From Ilyonectria destructans (lineage: Eukaryota; Ascomycota; Sordariomycetes; Hypocreales; Nectriaceae), in assembly GCA_020740775.1 (NCBI GenBank), contig JAHEWK010000016.1:310001-374000 (forward strand): a DNA stretch of 64,000 nt, written 5' to 3'. The translations under genes and the position numbers were made by a program. Each line of letters begins with the position of its first letter. The first letter of the stretch is position 1. Shown in pieces: positions 10,571 to 22,250 of this stretch. Below the pieces are notes generated by a model. It was not told the origin of the DNA and did not search any database. It was given only the letters and a program-made list of their open reading frames with translations.

Positions 10571-11257
10571 CTAAGCGGTAAGACCGGCGAGAAGACCAGC
10601 GGCAAGGGTGAGGAGGGGAGGAAGGAGACCGTTGCCGATGCCAACGAGAAGCAGGCTGAGGGCCGCGACAAGACCAGAAACAATCGCACCAAGATGAGGA
10701 CCTTGGCAAGAATCCAAAAGACGGAGTGCAGAACAGAGTCGAGCTAAGGTCGGACACCAAAAATGGTAAGGAGGCCTTTGACGATGGTAGTGACCTCGGA
10801 AACGAGAGCGACAACGAGGGTGTGAATAGTCTTGACATTCGAGTGGGTAACATCGAGGCCAGCAGAACCAATAAGCTCGGTGACGAAGTTGGTAAGGGTG
10901 TCTAGCAGGCTGTTGAGCTCGGGGAGGGCTTGGCCGGCATCTTTATCCTGGGAGAGGTGCCCACTCTGGACTTTATCAGAAATGTCGTCTAGGCGTTGCT
11001 AGCCAGTGTTTCATTTAACCCAGTATCATATCATACGGAGGGAGCCGCCCTGGGTCTTAACGGACGAAACAGTATCCTGAAGGGTGTTAATTAGGTCCTC
11101 TGCGCTGGAGATGTCGCGCTTGGTGACCTCAGCATCGTTAGACAAACAAAAGCGTTCTCGACGTGGTTGACATTTGGGACGCATTGTTAGCGTCGGAGAA
11201 TGGAGCAGCAAAAGCCGATATAGCTAGAGCGAGAACGGAGAAGAGAGCAACCTTCAT
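10571..11257 (-). pseudogene. Decayed secreted cell-surface protein gene
   Basis: From ATG 11257 there is a clean signal peptide (MKVALFSVLALAISAFAAP). The frame then shifts to NDAEVTKRDISSAEDLINTL and, after a gap that could be a 48-nt intron, DDISDKVQSGHLSQDKDAG and TLVVALVSEVTTIVKGLL. A stop at 10746-10744 interrupts this frame; LDSVLHSVFWILAKVLIL follows in the same frame, then a one-base shift leads to GAIVSGLVAALSLLLVGIG and a natural stop at 10573-10571. So the C-terminal half has one nonsense change and one single-base deletion, and the N-terminal part one more shift. Start and end are in the same frame. It resembles hydrophobic cell-wall or surface-binding proteins of Aspergillus (HsbA-like in layout), but the family call is tentative. 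Confidence 0.65.
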
Positions 11258-11667
11258 GGTGACAAGTCACGGTGAATATTGAGGCTGTGCAGTTGTATGT
11301 GATGAGGATGACTAGAATGATCTTGTATCTGAGGGAAATGGGCGGTTTATTTATACCCTTAGCGGCAAGGACCGGCGGCTATGAGAGTTTGACGAATTAT
11401 CGAAATAGAAGTTGATTGGAGCCTTCGTCAACCGCTCTCTTAGCCAGCAGTTTGCCCTCTATCAGACAAGTAGATTGATTGAGACAGCTTTGAAGACGAT
11501 ATATGATCTTGTCTTTTGGTCTAGGAAGGAAGAAAGCTAGCTATTTATACCTAGGGATCTGACTGACCCAGATGCCCTCGATTCGATGCCTGATGCCCTT
11601 GACCCGATGATGCCGTCGATATCTGAAAATTTAGGTTGTTGAGGTTAATCTAGGTTGTTAAGGGCAT
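11258..11667. other. Upstream region of the pseudogene
   Basis: 410 bases, nothing coding. Holds the former promoter of the decayed gene; a tataccct stretch lies near 11353. Confidence 0.35.
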
Positions 11668-11737
11668 CTAGGTTCGTAGGGATCCACAGTACGGATTGAA
11701 GTCTCTATCTAGGTTCAAAGGAAACCACGGTACGGAT
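11668..11737. repeat. Imperfect direct repeat, two 29-bp units
   Basis: CTAGGTTCGTAGGGATCCAC at 11668 and CTAGGTTCAAAGGAAACCAC at 11709 each run on into AGTACGGAT or GGTACGGAT. Shorter partial copies (CTAGGTTGTT) occur just upstream at about 11650. Confidence 0.6.
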
Positions 11738-13651
11738 CCGGTCCTATGTAAAGCTGACTTTTCCTATATGGCTGTCTGACACCCTCTAGGGTAGGAAAGC
11801 CCACGTTTGACCACATATCTCTACCTTGCAGCTCTGTGGCCTGGTTCTCGTGGTCACATTTTAACCTGCAGGTGGTTTGATAGAAAGATGGGCTCTTTTG
11901 CATATTGTCATTTCAGCTTGCATCAGGGTAGAGAGGTTGGTGTAACTGTGTTATTGGATAGACTATATCCTGACTTACGTGTCAGGTCTCAAATGCGGAT
12001 AGAGTGAACTAGCGCAGCCTATTGACTTAGAAATTCAGGCCGAGTAAAGGTGAAAAGGCGATAGAAGTAAGCCCCGCTTCAAATTCAACAGATCTGGTCA
12101 AGGCGTCTGTTGAAACCGAGTAGGAATTAGTCAAGTCAGTAAAGTCATGTTAGCTGCAACGCATAAGGTCCGTGTGGACACAACACCGGCGAACCTTGCC
12201 CGAGAGGACCTCATGGATATCCTCGACACGTACGGGGATGCACGAGGAGACAAGGACCTGTCTTCTGGTTAATCTAATGAGGATTTCGGTTGGAAAAACT
12301 GAGCAGGTTTTCAACGCAATCGGTACTATCTCCCGTCATTTTATGGAAATCGGGAACCGCTCATGATTTCGACTGATGGGCGTCGCTCTTTTGTAAAATA
12401 CCGTACTCGAGGGTTATAAACAATTCCGTCGTAAAGCAAGAAAAGTCAGAGGCTTATCAGACCCGTGAAAGTGGCGAGAATCAAAATAAAAGTACATCAC
12501 GATTACAGAAGATCCATGTCTACGGATACAGAAGACCCATCGGTAATCCTTAACAATCTAAATAAGAATCTACAATTTAGCAGGCGATGAGCCATCTTGA
12601 TTCGGGGACAGAAGGATAGGAAACCCGGGGCGGTAGTTCTAGGCCTAAGCTTAGATATGTTTGCTCGTTGGGAAGAATGTGAAAAAGGGAATGCGTGACT
12701 GATAATGATTTCCTCATGCAAAGTGCTAATAATGGCACAGATATGGGACCGGGAACATTTGACAACTCCGATCTAGTATCTTTGTTCAAGTATATCCACG
12801 AATCCCGCCCAGATATTGTTCAGATGCTTGGAAAGTCAGAACAGAGCAGCTAACTCAGAAAGTTCCCATGTCTTTGTCTATCTCAATGAATGCAAATCTA
12901 TTATGTCAACCTTTTCGTAAGGTAAATTTGGAGCCACTTCCTCGTCCACGTTGAAGAGGCACGTACTTCGCCGAATTAGCTCAGCTAGACAGCCCCAGTC
13001 GTTGAGCTACGTTGGGCACATCGTCCATGTTTTAGCGTCAGAACTTACGCACAGCTAGCGTGAAATCCATGCTTGCCAGGCTGTTACGTGGAACATGCTA
13101 TATCGTCACAACACATTTCAGCCTTTCCTAAATCGTCTCAATCCGACAATCCCTGGCTGATCGTCCAACAATATGGGCACTGGTTAGCGTGTGGCGCTTC
13201 GTGAGCCAGTCATGGTCGCGTGTCTGATGGCCTAGTTCGCGAGTTTCCAGGGAATCCAAACACGTTTTCGTACGCGATTGTCGTACGACGACCGCTGTAC
13301 GCAGAGGGGTCGATATGAATCACAAGGTAGGACCATAGACACTAAGCAGGTGTAAAGGCAGTATTTGGGAAACTTCCATAGCTTTGCTTACGGGTTTAGC
13401 TCGTGTTTCTCACCACTCTATCGCCCATATCTTAGCCACTTTCGTGAGGTTGACGGTCTAGTACAGTCCAAGTTCAACTCCGCGCCAAGTCGTCCTGCAT
13501 CCTGGTAGGTTCAGAGTGTAGATCGACATATAGAAATGGCCCCGAGGGGAGTAGTAGTATGGTATATTAGCGATGACGATAGAGTTGAAATTAAACACTG
13601 AACGACTATTTCGTGCAAGATGTGTAATATTGAAACTGCCTTGACAGCAAG
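11738..13651. other. Gene-poor stretch
   Basis: About 1.9 kb with only short unrelated open frames on both strands. No tRNA, transposase or domain-like reading was found. Confidence 0.5.
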
Positions 13652-13733
13652 GTCATTGACTGCAGACAGAAATGTCGTTGACGGCAGATAGAAAACGCCG
13701 TTGACTGCAGACAGCAGCGTTGACTACAGAAGA
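13652..13733. repeat. Tandem repeat, about four units of 20-23 bp
   Basis: The unit is CGTTGACTGCAGACAGAAA with small changes: GTCATTGACTGCAGACAGAA, GTCGTTGACGGCAGATAGAA, GCCGTTGACTGCAGACAGCA, GCGTTGACTACAGA. The copies have diverged by a few bases each. Function unknown. Confidence 0.8.
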
Positions 13734-15840
13734 GTTGAATTGAAGCTTACGGCAAAGATCAGTATACAAGAACCTTGCTGTTCAGCTACTGTCTCTTATG
13801 GTGCTGGGTGTAGCACTAAATGCATGTCTCATTATTTGCGAATATTGTGTGGCTTTAATCTATCTCATGATATTGAGCAAAGCTAAAAAAGAGTAAAAAT
13901 AAACATAACTCTCTGGCTTTATTATCAATACTCTGATTGATTGGGCGGAATTATTAACATGGTGCTCACTGTGGAGGCGCTGCTCAGGCTGTGCTAGAGT
14001 ACTGCTCGGGTACATTGCTCGGGTACATAGCTCAGTCTCCGGCATGCCTAAGCATATCTCAATGTCGAGATTAGTGTAGCACCCAAAGGTGTTATAAGCC
14101 AGGGGTCCAAGTACAAAGGCCGCCGGGAGACATCGAAGATCGGGGCAGGCATTCTTTTCCTTTCCTTTCACAGCAACACAAGACTGAGGATAGGTATCCA
14201 TTCGGGTCTCACAGCGACATCGGGATAAGTATGCGGAGCGGGGAAACTGCAGACTGCACCTACAGGGATCGATGCGGGTATGCATGAGCCGATGGCCCGT
14301 CTCTCGTATTCCAAGAGAACTTTGGTACCTGAGATACGTATCGATGAGAGGCAAGGTGTATTCGCTTACTGCACTAAACTTTTGCATCGGCACTATAAAA
14401 CCTGGTTTTTGGGGACGTCGGTCATCATCACTGTGTCACCTGGTTCAAATCACGAGAATGATTGACCGCCGTGAGTTCAGCTCAAATTTAAAGTTATTGA
14501 AGCTGTTCTTGTAGTGTGCTTTTTATTTTATTTTAGAAAGCCCGTGGACCTGGGAACAAGCCCGGCCGGAACTGAACGCTGTGCGCAACGTGCCGATGAA
14601 TCGGGGCGAAATGAGGAGGTGCGGCATGCATTGTAACCCAAATGTGGCGAAGAAACACGAGAATGTCAGATTCCCCCGCCTTGTGTCTGCTTGCTTCTAG
14701 ACCTGGGCATAAAGGACATCAGGACCACGCCCCTCGCACTGGGACGGCAAATTAGGCACTGAGACAGCGGGCTGAGCCCCTCTCCGTGTGCTTATTCTTT
14801 TATTATCACGGTGGCACATATGCCAGGTCACACCTGCATTTCAGCTCCGATGGCGTGGACTAGCTCTAATACTAAGTAGTGACAAGCCCTTTTGTCGTCT
14901 CCTGTCTTTGTGGACGAAATTGAGACAAGATGGCGTTTCTCTTTGTTGGCTGAGAGCAACCGTTCCGTCAGGGGCGTTTCCGTTAGCCAACGGCTGTATT
15001 ACAACGGCATCAATGAGGCCGCCCCTGTTTGGGTCATTAGTCCCAGTTCTCGACTCTCAAAGAGCACAGCTAGCCTTATCCGCTAGGTCTTTCTGAGTGT
15101 AGCTTTGGTGGTGCAACGCGCTGACCGCACTGCGCTAGCATATGCGTGGCGTCTAAAACCGCCGTAATTTCCCAGTCATTTCCCTTGGGTTACTGGATGG
15201 CTTGAGGCCAATCGCGGATTGTGTCGCCTGCTCCCTCGTATTCTGGCTGCAGCGAAAAAGTAACGAGCCAAGCATAACTTTTACATCTCGCCCGGTGGCG
15301 GTGGGTACATTTTGTGCCGTTGCATATCCACCAGTCCTCTCTCGCCCACGTCTCAGGAGCAGTTGTGATGTGTCATAATGCGCGAAGTGGCTGGCTAGGT
15401 GCGCCTTCGGGAGACCAGAGGCCAACGATATCTTGCCGGTGACTCCGCCCGAGCTCGTGTCCTTGAAGTAGACCGACGGTGCGGCTGAGGTGCTGATCCA
15501 CCGAAAAGAAACAGCTTGGCAGCCCTATCAATCCCGAACTGGCCGGCTCCTGCGTTTCTAAAAGCAGGTCACTGTGAAGCCAAGGCACCGATTGGATACA
15601 CGTTCATCTCGCAGGTGGCCCCTCCCCAGATTGAGACTGGAGCCGTGTCTGGGGCTAAGGGGAGCTATTGGCCTCCGGTCACGGTACCTTGAATATGGCC
15701 CAGTGGTGCCCGATCCGCCGGGTCTGGCACCTTTTCTTTGTTGCGCCGTCACGGAACTAGACCGCCTGATCGACGCCAGGGCATCGGACAAGGGATTCTG
15801 TGTGGCTGTTGGCGCAGCATATGAGGTGCAATTAGCGAGC
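13734..15840. other. Gene-poor stretch upstream of tyrosinase
   Basis: About 2.1 kb. A 177-codon open frame on the minus strand (13860-14393) has no recognisable domain, and its composition does not convince. The last few hundred bases are GC-richer and should include the tyrosinase promoter. Confidence 0.45.
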
Positions 15841-15853
15841 TAAATATATATAA
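15841..15853 (+). promoter_or_regulatory. TATA box of the tyrosinase gene
   Basis: TAAATATATATAA lies 132-144 bases before the tyrosinase ATG at 15985, a usual distance when the 5' UTR is around 100 nt. Confidence 0.6.
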
Positions 15854-15984
15854 CCCGGCCGTCTTTGCCGAGCTGTACTCAATAGGAAGAGGGTATAACA
15901 TCTGGTTCCCTCCCCGTGCCCCTGCGCCCTTCTGGATTGTGTCATCCTTCAAAGACTTCTGGCAAGGTGTCTAAGAGTGGTATC

Positions 15985-18024
15985 ATGCTGTTCAAACTCT
16001 CCCACCTGGTTGCCGCAATCTGCGGAGGCTCCCTGGTAGCCGCCCAGAACGTTCCAATCACAGGAGTCAAGCTTGCCTCTGGCGCTAATGCCCCTTATCG
16101 ACTAAACATTGACGCTCTCCAAGCCGCTGGTGGCCCTCAATGGTGCGTCACAATTGTTCTCGTGCTGCCTTTGGTGGCATTGGCTCACCTCGCAATAGGG
16201 ACCTCTACCTTCGCGCTCTCTCTCAGATGCAGAAACAGGACGCCACGAATCAGCTGTCCTATTTCCAGATCGCCGGTATGATATCTTAGTGGCCTCCAAA
16301 TTTGAATTGACCAATGGAATTAATATGCTTATAGGTATTCATGGAAAGCCCTACATACAGTGGAATAACGCTGGTGCCGAGACTTCGAATGGATGGGAGG
16401 GATACTGCCCACATGGCGTAAGTCTTTCTATTTACCGCTCATGATGATAGATCTTGTCAATTGCTAATACACATACCTAGGAAAATCTGTTCCTTACGTG
16501 GCACCGTCCCTACGTGCTTCTTTATGAGGTATAGAACCATATCACTTGAGATTCTTGAACAAGCTATCTGACCATTTCACAGCAACGCCTCGTCGAAACT
16601 GCTACAAATATCGCCAATACATATCCCTCGAGTGTCCGTGCTCAATGGGTCCAGGCCGCTACAACTCTTCGATCGCCATACTGGGATTGGGCAACTACCC
16701 TTGCTGTTCCAGGTGCAACAGTTTCCAAGACATTCAACATCAGGGTTCCCAACGGCAGCGGCCTGAAGACCATCTCCATCCCCAACCCCCTGGCCGGTTA
16801 CAACTTTCCCCAGGGCGCTCTTAATGGCCAATTCGGAACTTTTGACCAGCCTGAGAACCGCCCCCGGATTTACCGCTGTCTAAGTCCACAGAGCTATCCT
16901 TCATCTGCCAACGGCCTCATCAGGTCACGAACATACAAGCAATGGGTGGTGGGTTGTCAACCTCACCGTCAATTGGCCAAGGGCATGCTGATCGAGATTT
17001 TAGTATGATGCTTTTACGTCCTCCACCACATTTAACCAATTCGCCTCAACCAGTAGCTCTGGCACGAGTCTTGAGCAGATTCACAACGCCATTCACTGGG
17101 ATGCAGCCTGTGGTTATCAGTTTGTCGATGCTGACTTCGCTGCATTCGATCCCTTGTTGTAGGTCTACCCCGTTTTGCGTCAATTATGGCATCTAACTGC
17201 CCCAGTATGCTGCATCACACCAACATTGATCGATTTTGGGCCTACTGGCAATTTATTCGACCCAGCCAGGCCGTCTTCTCAGGCTCGTACCAAGGAGGCG
17301 CCCGTTTTAATACCCGCGAGGGCACCACTATCACTCCAAACTCTCCCCTGCAACCTTTCTACGCCTCTGCTGGCAAGTTCCATACGTCTGCCTCCGTGTC
17401 AAGCATCAAAAATTTCGGTTACACCTACGAAGGCCTCGAATACTGGAGGAAATCCGCGTCCCAGCTGACGACTGACGCCACCCAGCTCATCAACAGCCTG
17501 TACGCCCCTAGCTCCGCCAAAAGGTCGGTAGAGAAACGTGATGGAGAGTTGACACGGTACTTCGCGAGCATCCAAGTCAATGTGGAGGAGCTCGATCGTC
17601 CCTGCTCTATTGGTCTCTTTGTCAACACAACCAATGTCGGCAACTTCATCGTTTTGAAGCAACCCGCTTCCGGTCTGTTTAATGGCAAGTTTTCTCTCGA
17701 TAGGGCTGCTCCCCCGGAGGAATTAGCAGGGGAAAAGCCCAAGAACGTTGTCGACGATATTCTAGCCGGTATTCGAATTAGCATCACCAAGGTATGTTCT
17801 TATTGTTCCAGACAAGGCAGCACATGGACGTCAAAGAATTAATGAAACTTCAACAACAGCATGATGGAACCGAGCAACCCGTCACCGAGGCGCCTAGCTT
17901 GAAGCTGGTGTTGGAGAATGCGGTCCTCGTGCCTCCAGAAAACAGTGGTTCGCTTCCAGTGTATACGGACACCAAGACGACGACGGCACCGAAGAAGCAG
18001 TTCCAACCACCAAATCAGGGTTGA
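15985..18024 (+). CDS. Secreted tyrosinase
   Basis: Eight exons: 15985-16142, 16199-16275, 16335-16417, 16481-16528, 16583-16948, 17004-17158, 17206-17791, 17860-18024; 545 residues. A signal peptide (MLFKLSHLVAAICGGSLVAA) leads. The type-3 copper site is complete: copper A His81 (GIHGKPY), His105 (YCPHGENLF) and His114 (TWHRPY); copper B His271 and His275 (QIHNAIHW) and the His pair at 299-300 (FMLHHTNIDRFWAYW). Cys103, two residues before His105, fits the Cys-His thioether of fungal tyrosinases. The C-terminal part (from about residue 400) is the usual shielding domain, with a KR-rich stretch (SSAKRSVEKRD) where cleavage could occur. It oxidises mono- and diphenols to quinones, for melanin or for attack on phenolics. 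The gene only reads through if all seven introns are removed. Confidence 0.93.
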
Positions 18025-19686
18025 TATACTATTCCGCTAAGCCAAGTATGTTGCGAGTGATTGTCGCAGATATCGAAACGCGGTTTCCGACTTTTGGCGT
18101 TACTCCTAACACCTCAATAACTGGCTTCGAGGCCGTAATCCATATCACTTGGTTATTGAGGTATTGTAGTGGTTATGGCTGACAATGACGTACTTTTCTC
18201 TTTATGCTCTTTCATTACGTGGTTGTATATATTCTTAATTGATGACATTGATCACGGCCTATATCCGTACAGCATTTGCTTTTCCAAAATGATTTTAGAC
18301 GATTCATTATTTTTGATGTATACTTCCAGCTCTGCGAACCTTAACTGCCCGGCACTGCCTGAGGTATGTCGAAGGTCGCAACAATGATGTCGTAGGATAT
18401 GGGCTGCTGGGATCTACATCAAACCTTTCTCTTGAACTGTCGACCCGAGAGGCGCTGAGATTATGTGCACGGATTGGTTCGCAAGCACTGGAACTCCTAT
18501 TCCTGAATTCTGATCCAGGAATATAACGGTTTCTCATGAGATATACCAGAATCATTTCGTGTTAGAATATGTTAATTAATTTATGTCTCCAAACACAAAT
18601 ACTAACATATTTTGCCATCCATAAGTAGACATCTCAAAAGAGAAAAAGCTTCATATATATATACTAATTTTCAGCATAGTTGGGCGCTGTCTGGAGGGTA
18701 GTGTGTGAGGGAAATGAGCAACAGGGAGGACTGGGGGACTCAACAACCCACCCAAAGACAGATGAAGACTACGACAGCGGTGCGTCTGCAATGTCTAGGA
18801 ACCCTGAGATTGAAGATAGTGAAAATGAATCAAGGGGAGAAGATATCATAGATTATCCTCATCTTCATTTGTGCAATATATCAATACTGCATGTCTATCA
18901 TATCTTCAAGACTAAGATATAGTTATTTGTCCATTTTTCGATTAGTTCTCTGTGTACATATATGACGCAACCAGTGACGCTTCATACGGCATTGTGTCAA
19001 TGTACAACGACAAGGCACTAATAAGAGCCTTAATCTCAGTCGAAGTAATATACTTGATTGGACGAGCACTTAATGCGAAAAAAGCTCCAGATTGGACTTT
19101 CCGTCCATAATGTCACGCAAAACCTGCTTCTTCTCTCGAACCGACCTCCTATGCTGCCATTCCTATAATTATGGATAGAGTTGTCCGTCTTCTTGTCACT
19201 GCTGAATTACACAAAAATGGAGTCAAGAGGCTAGATAGAGGAAGCCTAGCAGTCCTGTACCATGAATAAAACATACTCTACTCTCAATTCGCCTGCGTTG
19301 GTACCGGTCTTCTGGGCATTGCGCTGGGCGTCACTGTCTAACGGTGGTACAACATCACCGACATTTCTCGTGCGGAGGCACTTGGTACACCAACAACTTT
19401 CCCGGGGCCGCCTGCGACTTACCTTCAGGTTTATATTCCTATTTGTTGAAAACAGTACCCAGTGTTCTCGCATCTGCCACACGGGACTAGCTCCCGTCTA
19501 CTGCTCGGCTTGCGTGTGGTCTCCTGCAGTGAACCTTACTGGATGAGCCACTAATATATCTTCTGGTACAGTGAGTAGTGTTAAATGTGTCCCTATATTC
19601 TTGCAACTACTGAATGGCTTTACTCCAGCTAATGATAATCAGTGAAGCTAAAAGGATTAAATACAACTAGCTACAGTAGTAGTATG
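18025..19686. other. Intergenic between convergent genes
   Basis: About 1.66 kb between the ends of the tyrosinase and the alpha-galactosidase. AT-rich near 18560-18670. No gene seen. Confidence 0.5.
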
Positions 19687-21111
19687 TTATGCTTTGGATA
19701 GAACTAAAACCTTGACTTGATCCACTTCGATATTATCTAGCGTAATCGTCTTCCCCAGCCGCCCAAGGTCCTTTTTATTCCAAACATCCCGAAGGCGGAG
19801 TTGAGACTGGCTAGCAAGTTTCTCTAGCTCCAACACATCCGAAATTGAGATTGAGACATCGACAGCTTCATCTCCATAGTTCTGGACCAAAATCACATAG
19901 CGAGACTTGCCAGAACTTAAAGGGCCTCCCCAAATTTGGTATTTGCCTTCTTCGGATAGGGATGGGAGATAGTTGACGGCGGCACCAAGCTCATCCTGGT
20001 TGATAGCGATTATCTCCTTGTTCTTGAGAATGGAGAGGGAATTATCAGTGATGTTCGTGATATCTGCTCCAATGATTAGGGGCGATTTGAGGGCGGCCCA
20101 AAAGGCAAAATGTGTCTGCTCTTGGTACTCTGTCATGCCATAAGTCCCAACTTCGAGCATGTCCATATCCGCTGCTCACAGACATTAGATCAAGATTTAA
20201 TTCAACGTTTAAGGAAACTTACCCCAAGACCCAGGCTTCTGGAACCTAGACAGCTCCCGCATCTTCCTTATCATTGTCAAAACGCTGACCCCAGCGTATC
20301 CTGTATTCAAGCAGTATGCCGTCGTACACATCCCCGACCCATCCTTCCTGTACGCGCTGTGGATGTCGCCCGACATACGGTAACTCTCACTAAACTGATC
20401 CGCCCAGAACCAGGGAAACTGATGGCCCCATTCGCAAAGAGAGTAGAAAATTTCACGCCCGGTCACTTTGAGTGCATGCGACATACGGAGGAAGCGCTCC
20501 TGTACGGAAAGGGTGTTGGCTTGGAAGCCGCCGCAGTTGTCGTATTTGAGGTAGTCGACACCCCAATCAGCGTAAGTTTGAGCGTCGAGTTCCTCGTAGC
20601 CGTAGCTCCCGGGGCTGAAGCCGCAGTCCAAGATGCCTGCGTCACTAAGGAAGAAGTACTAGTAAGCACACCTTGCTGGTGATGAAAACCCTGGAGAGAA
20701 CAGAAGACCAAAAGCGTGAATTTGCTTTACCTGTAGATGCCAAATTTGAGACCCAGGTCGTGAATCTCATCGCCTAAGGCTTTGATGCCATTCGGGAACT
20801 TGGTGGCATTGGGTTGCTGCCGTTCATTCTCGTCTCGCTCGAACGCTTGCCAGCCGCCGTCGATGACGACAAAACTATAGCCGAGCTTCTTGAGGCCAGT
20901 GTCTACCAATACTTTTGCGGTATCTTTGATGAGTTGTTCGCTGACATTGTTTTTAAAGCTGTTCCATGAGTTCCAGCCTGCGGAAAATTCTTTAGTAGGG
21001 ATCGTGAGAAAGGGTTCGAGTTCAAGTACCCATCTGAGGCTTTTGGCCCAAATCTCCAGCCAAGGCTGGGATGGCGAACAAGAGGCCAAGCAACATTCTG
21101 GTGCTTGTCAT
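19687..21111 (-). CDS. Secreted alpha-galactosidase, GH27
   Basis: Four exons: 21111-21030, 20977-20731, 20644-20223, 20171-19687; 411 residues. Signal peptide [19 protein letters not shown]. The GH27 barrel opens with MGWNSWNSF (residues 27-35) and [12 protein letters not shown]. The nucleophile is Asp145 in YLKYDNC; the acid/base is Asp203 in [16 protein letters not shown] and the [10 protein letters not shown] motif follow, then a C-terminal beta domain. It releases terminal alpha-1,6-galactose from galactomannan side chains or raffinose-type sugars outside the cell. The signal peptide, full length and intact catalytic residues argue for an active enzyme. It is convergent to the tyrosinase and close to the other glycan enzymes to its right. 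Confidence 0.94.
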
Positions 21112-21515
21112 GGTATTGTTGAAGATTGGGTTTCTTAGGCTTAGACCAATTGTTTGAATGGTGTGGAGGTTCTCTCAATTTTATTCGTACTTACATACAA
21201 TTAATTTACCCGCCATGAGGCGGGCGTTGGCGCCGAAACTTTCCCCGCAAAGTGACGTCCGCCTACGCAAGCATTGGAGCGCTTGTCGCAACGTTATTTC
21301 GTATTTTTAGTGTGTGTCATGAGCTCTCAGGCTCCATCTCGGCTAATTGTAACGGTATTTGACTTTCGGACAAGATGCCGAGTATTGCCCCGGATTGACC
21401 TACGTCGATACCATGGTGCGGAGTACTAAGAGAAACTCCGACTTAATAACCCGATGCCTGTATTGATCTCGATATTTTTCTACCCGACCGCTTTATGACA
21501 TTTCCACCTACGACC
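21112..21515. promoter_or_regulatory. Divergent promoter, alpha-galactosidase and fasciclin gene
   Basis: 404 bases between two divergent secreted-protein genes. Shared regulation is possible. No exact palindromic operator was spotted. Confidence 0.35.
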
Positions 21516-22250
21516 ATGCAGTTTCTACTTGCTATTGCGGTTCTAGGACTGGCCTCGACTACAACGTGTAAGGTCTTAGATCGCCAGCCTTTGAGTTACG
21601 CCACGATACCGGACGGCACCTATGTTGCTCCAGTTTCTCCAACGACAACGACCCTGCTTGATTTTATCGAGTCGCGAGATGATTTGTCTGTACTAAGCTC
21701 CATGGCTAAAGAGGCACAGGGTAAGAACAACCTCCCTCCTGTGGAACGAAGCTTGACACTATGCACAGGCTTTGCGCAAGCACTCAACACGAGCACCAAT
21801 TGGCAATTCACCTTCTTCGCGCCGTCAAACAAAGCCTTTGAGAATACCGGACAGTATTTTGAGACTTTTGCAAAAACAGCCAAGGGCAAATGGTGGCTAG
21901 GAAACCTAATTCAGCATCACTACGTGCCCAATACGATTCTGAAAAAGTCCGCCTTTTCGACTGATAGCACACGTATCCAAACAGGCACGTTCCTGTACAT
22001 TGGTACTCAAGTGGTTGATGGCGTACTGGTTCTGAATAATGTCTCGAGTGTTACGGAGGCTGATTTAACGACGACTAATGTATGTGATTGCACGAAAGCT
22101 AAAGCTATTGCTGACAAGGGTTAGGGCGTTGTTCATATAATCGACCATATTCTTGATCCTTCGGCCCAGATATTTCAGGCTGATGTACCTAAGACAAGCC
22201 AGAAGTTTATTCCTGGAAGTTGTGCAAATCCTGCTTTGTCCTATTGTTGA
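21516..22250 (+). CDS. Secreted fasciclin (FAS1) domain protein
   Basis: Exons 21516-22079 and 22125-22250, 229 residues. The ATG at 21516 has a better context (A at -3) than the in-frame ATG at 21495 and gives a compact signal peptide MQFLLAIAVLGLAS. One FAS1 domain is visible: LLDFIESRDDLSVLSSM, FTFFAPSNKAFEN (H1-like box), and GVVHIIDHILDP (H2-like box), the last reached by a 45-nt intron. FAS1 proteins are cell-surface adhesion modules. A second frame downstream (22200-22401) reads CPIVEIEPKRMAEYVAPSF and looks coding, so the true 3' end may use another splice and be longer. Confidence 0.85.

Noticed and set aside
10481..10747. Plus-strand frame of 88 codons rich in Lys/Glu/Arg
   Set aside because: It is the shadow of the hydrophobic C-terminal region of the decayed cell-surface gene on the minus strand.
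12968..13050. tRNA-like sequence (GAATTAGCTCAGCTAGAC)
   Set aside because: It resembles an A box, but no B box or acceptor-stem pairing follows at the right distance.
13860..14393. 177-codon minus-strand open frame as a cysteine-rich secreted protein
   Set aside because: No signal peptide, no recognised domain and no codon or motif pattern that sets it apart from chance.
15153..15952. Several overlapping open frames upstream of tyrosinase
   Set aside because: All are short, arginine/proline-rich from GC bias and without consistent frame across possible introns.
17001..17210. Apparent frame breaks in the tyrosinase
   Set aside because: Introns 16949-17003 and 17159-17205 restore the frame and produce the copper B motifs exactly.
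20110..20682. 190-codon plus-strand frame within the alpha-galactosidase
   Set aside because: It lies opposite exons with intact GH27 catalytic motifs and spans an intron of that gene.
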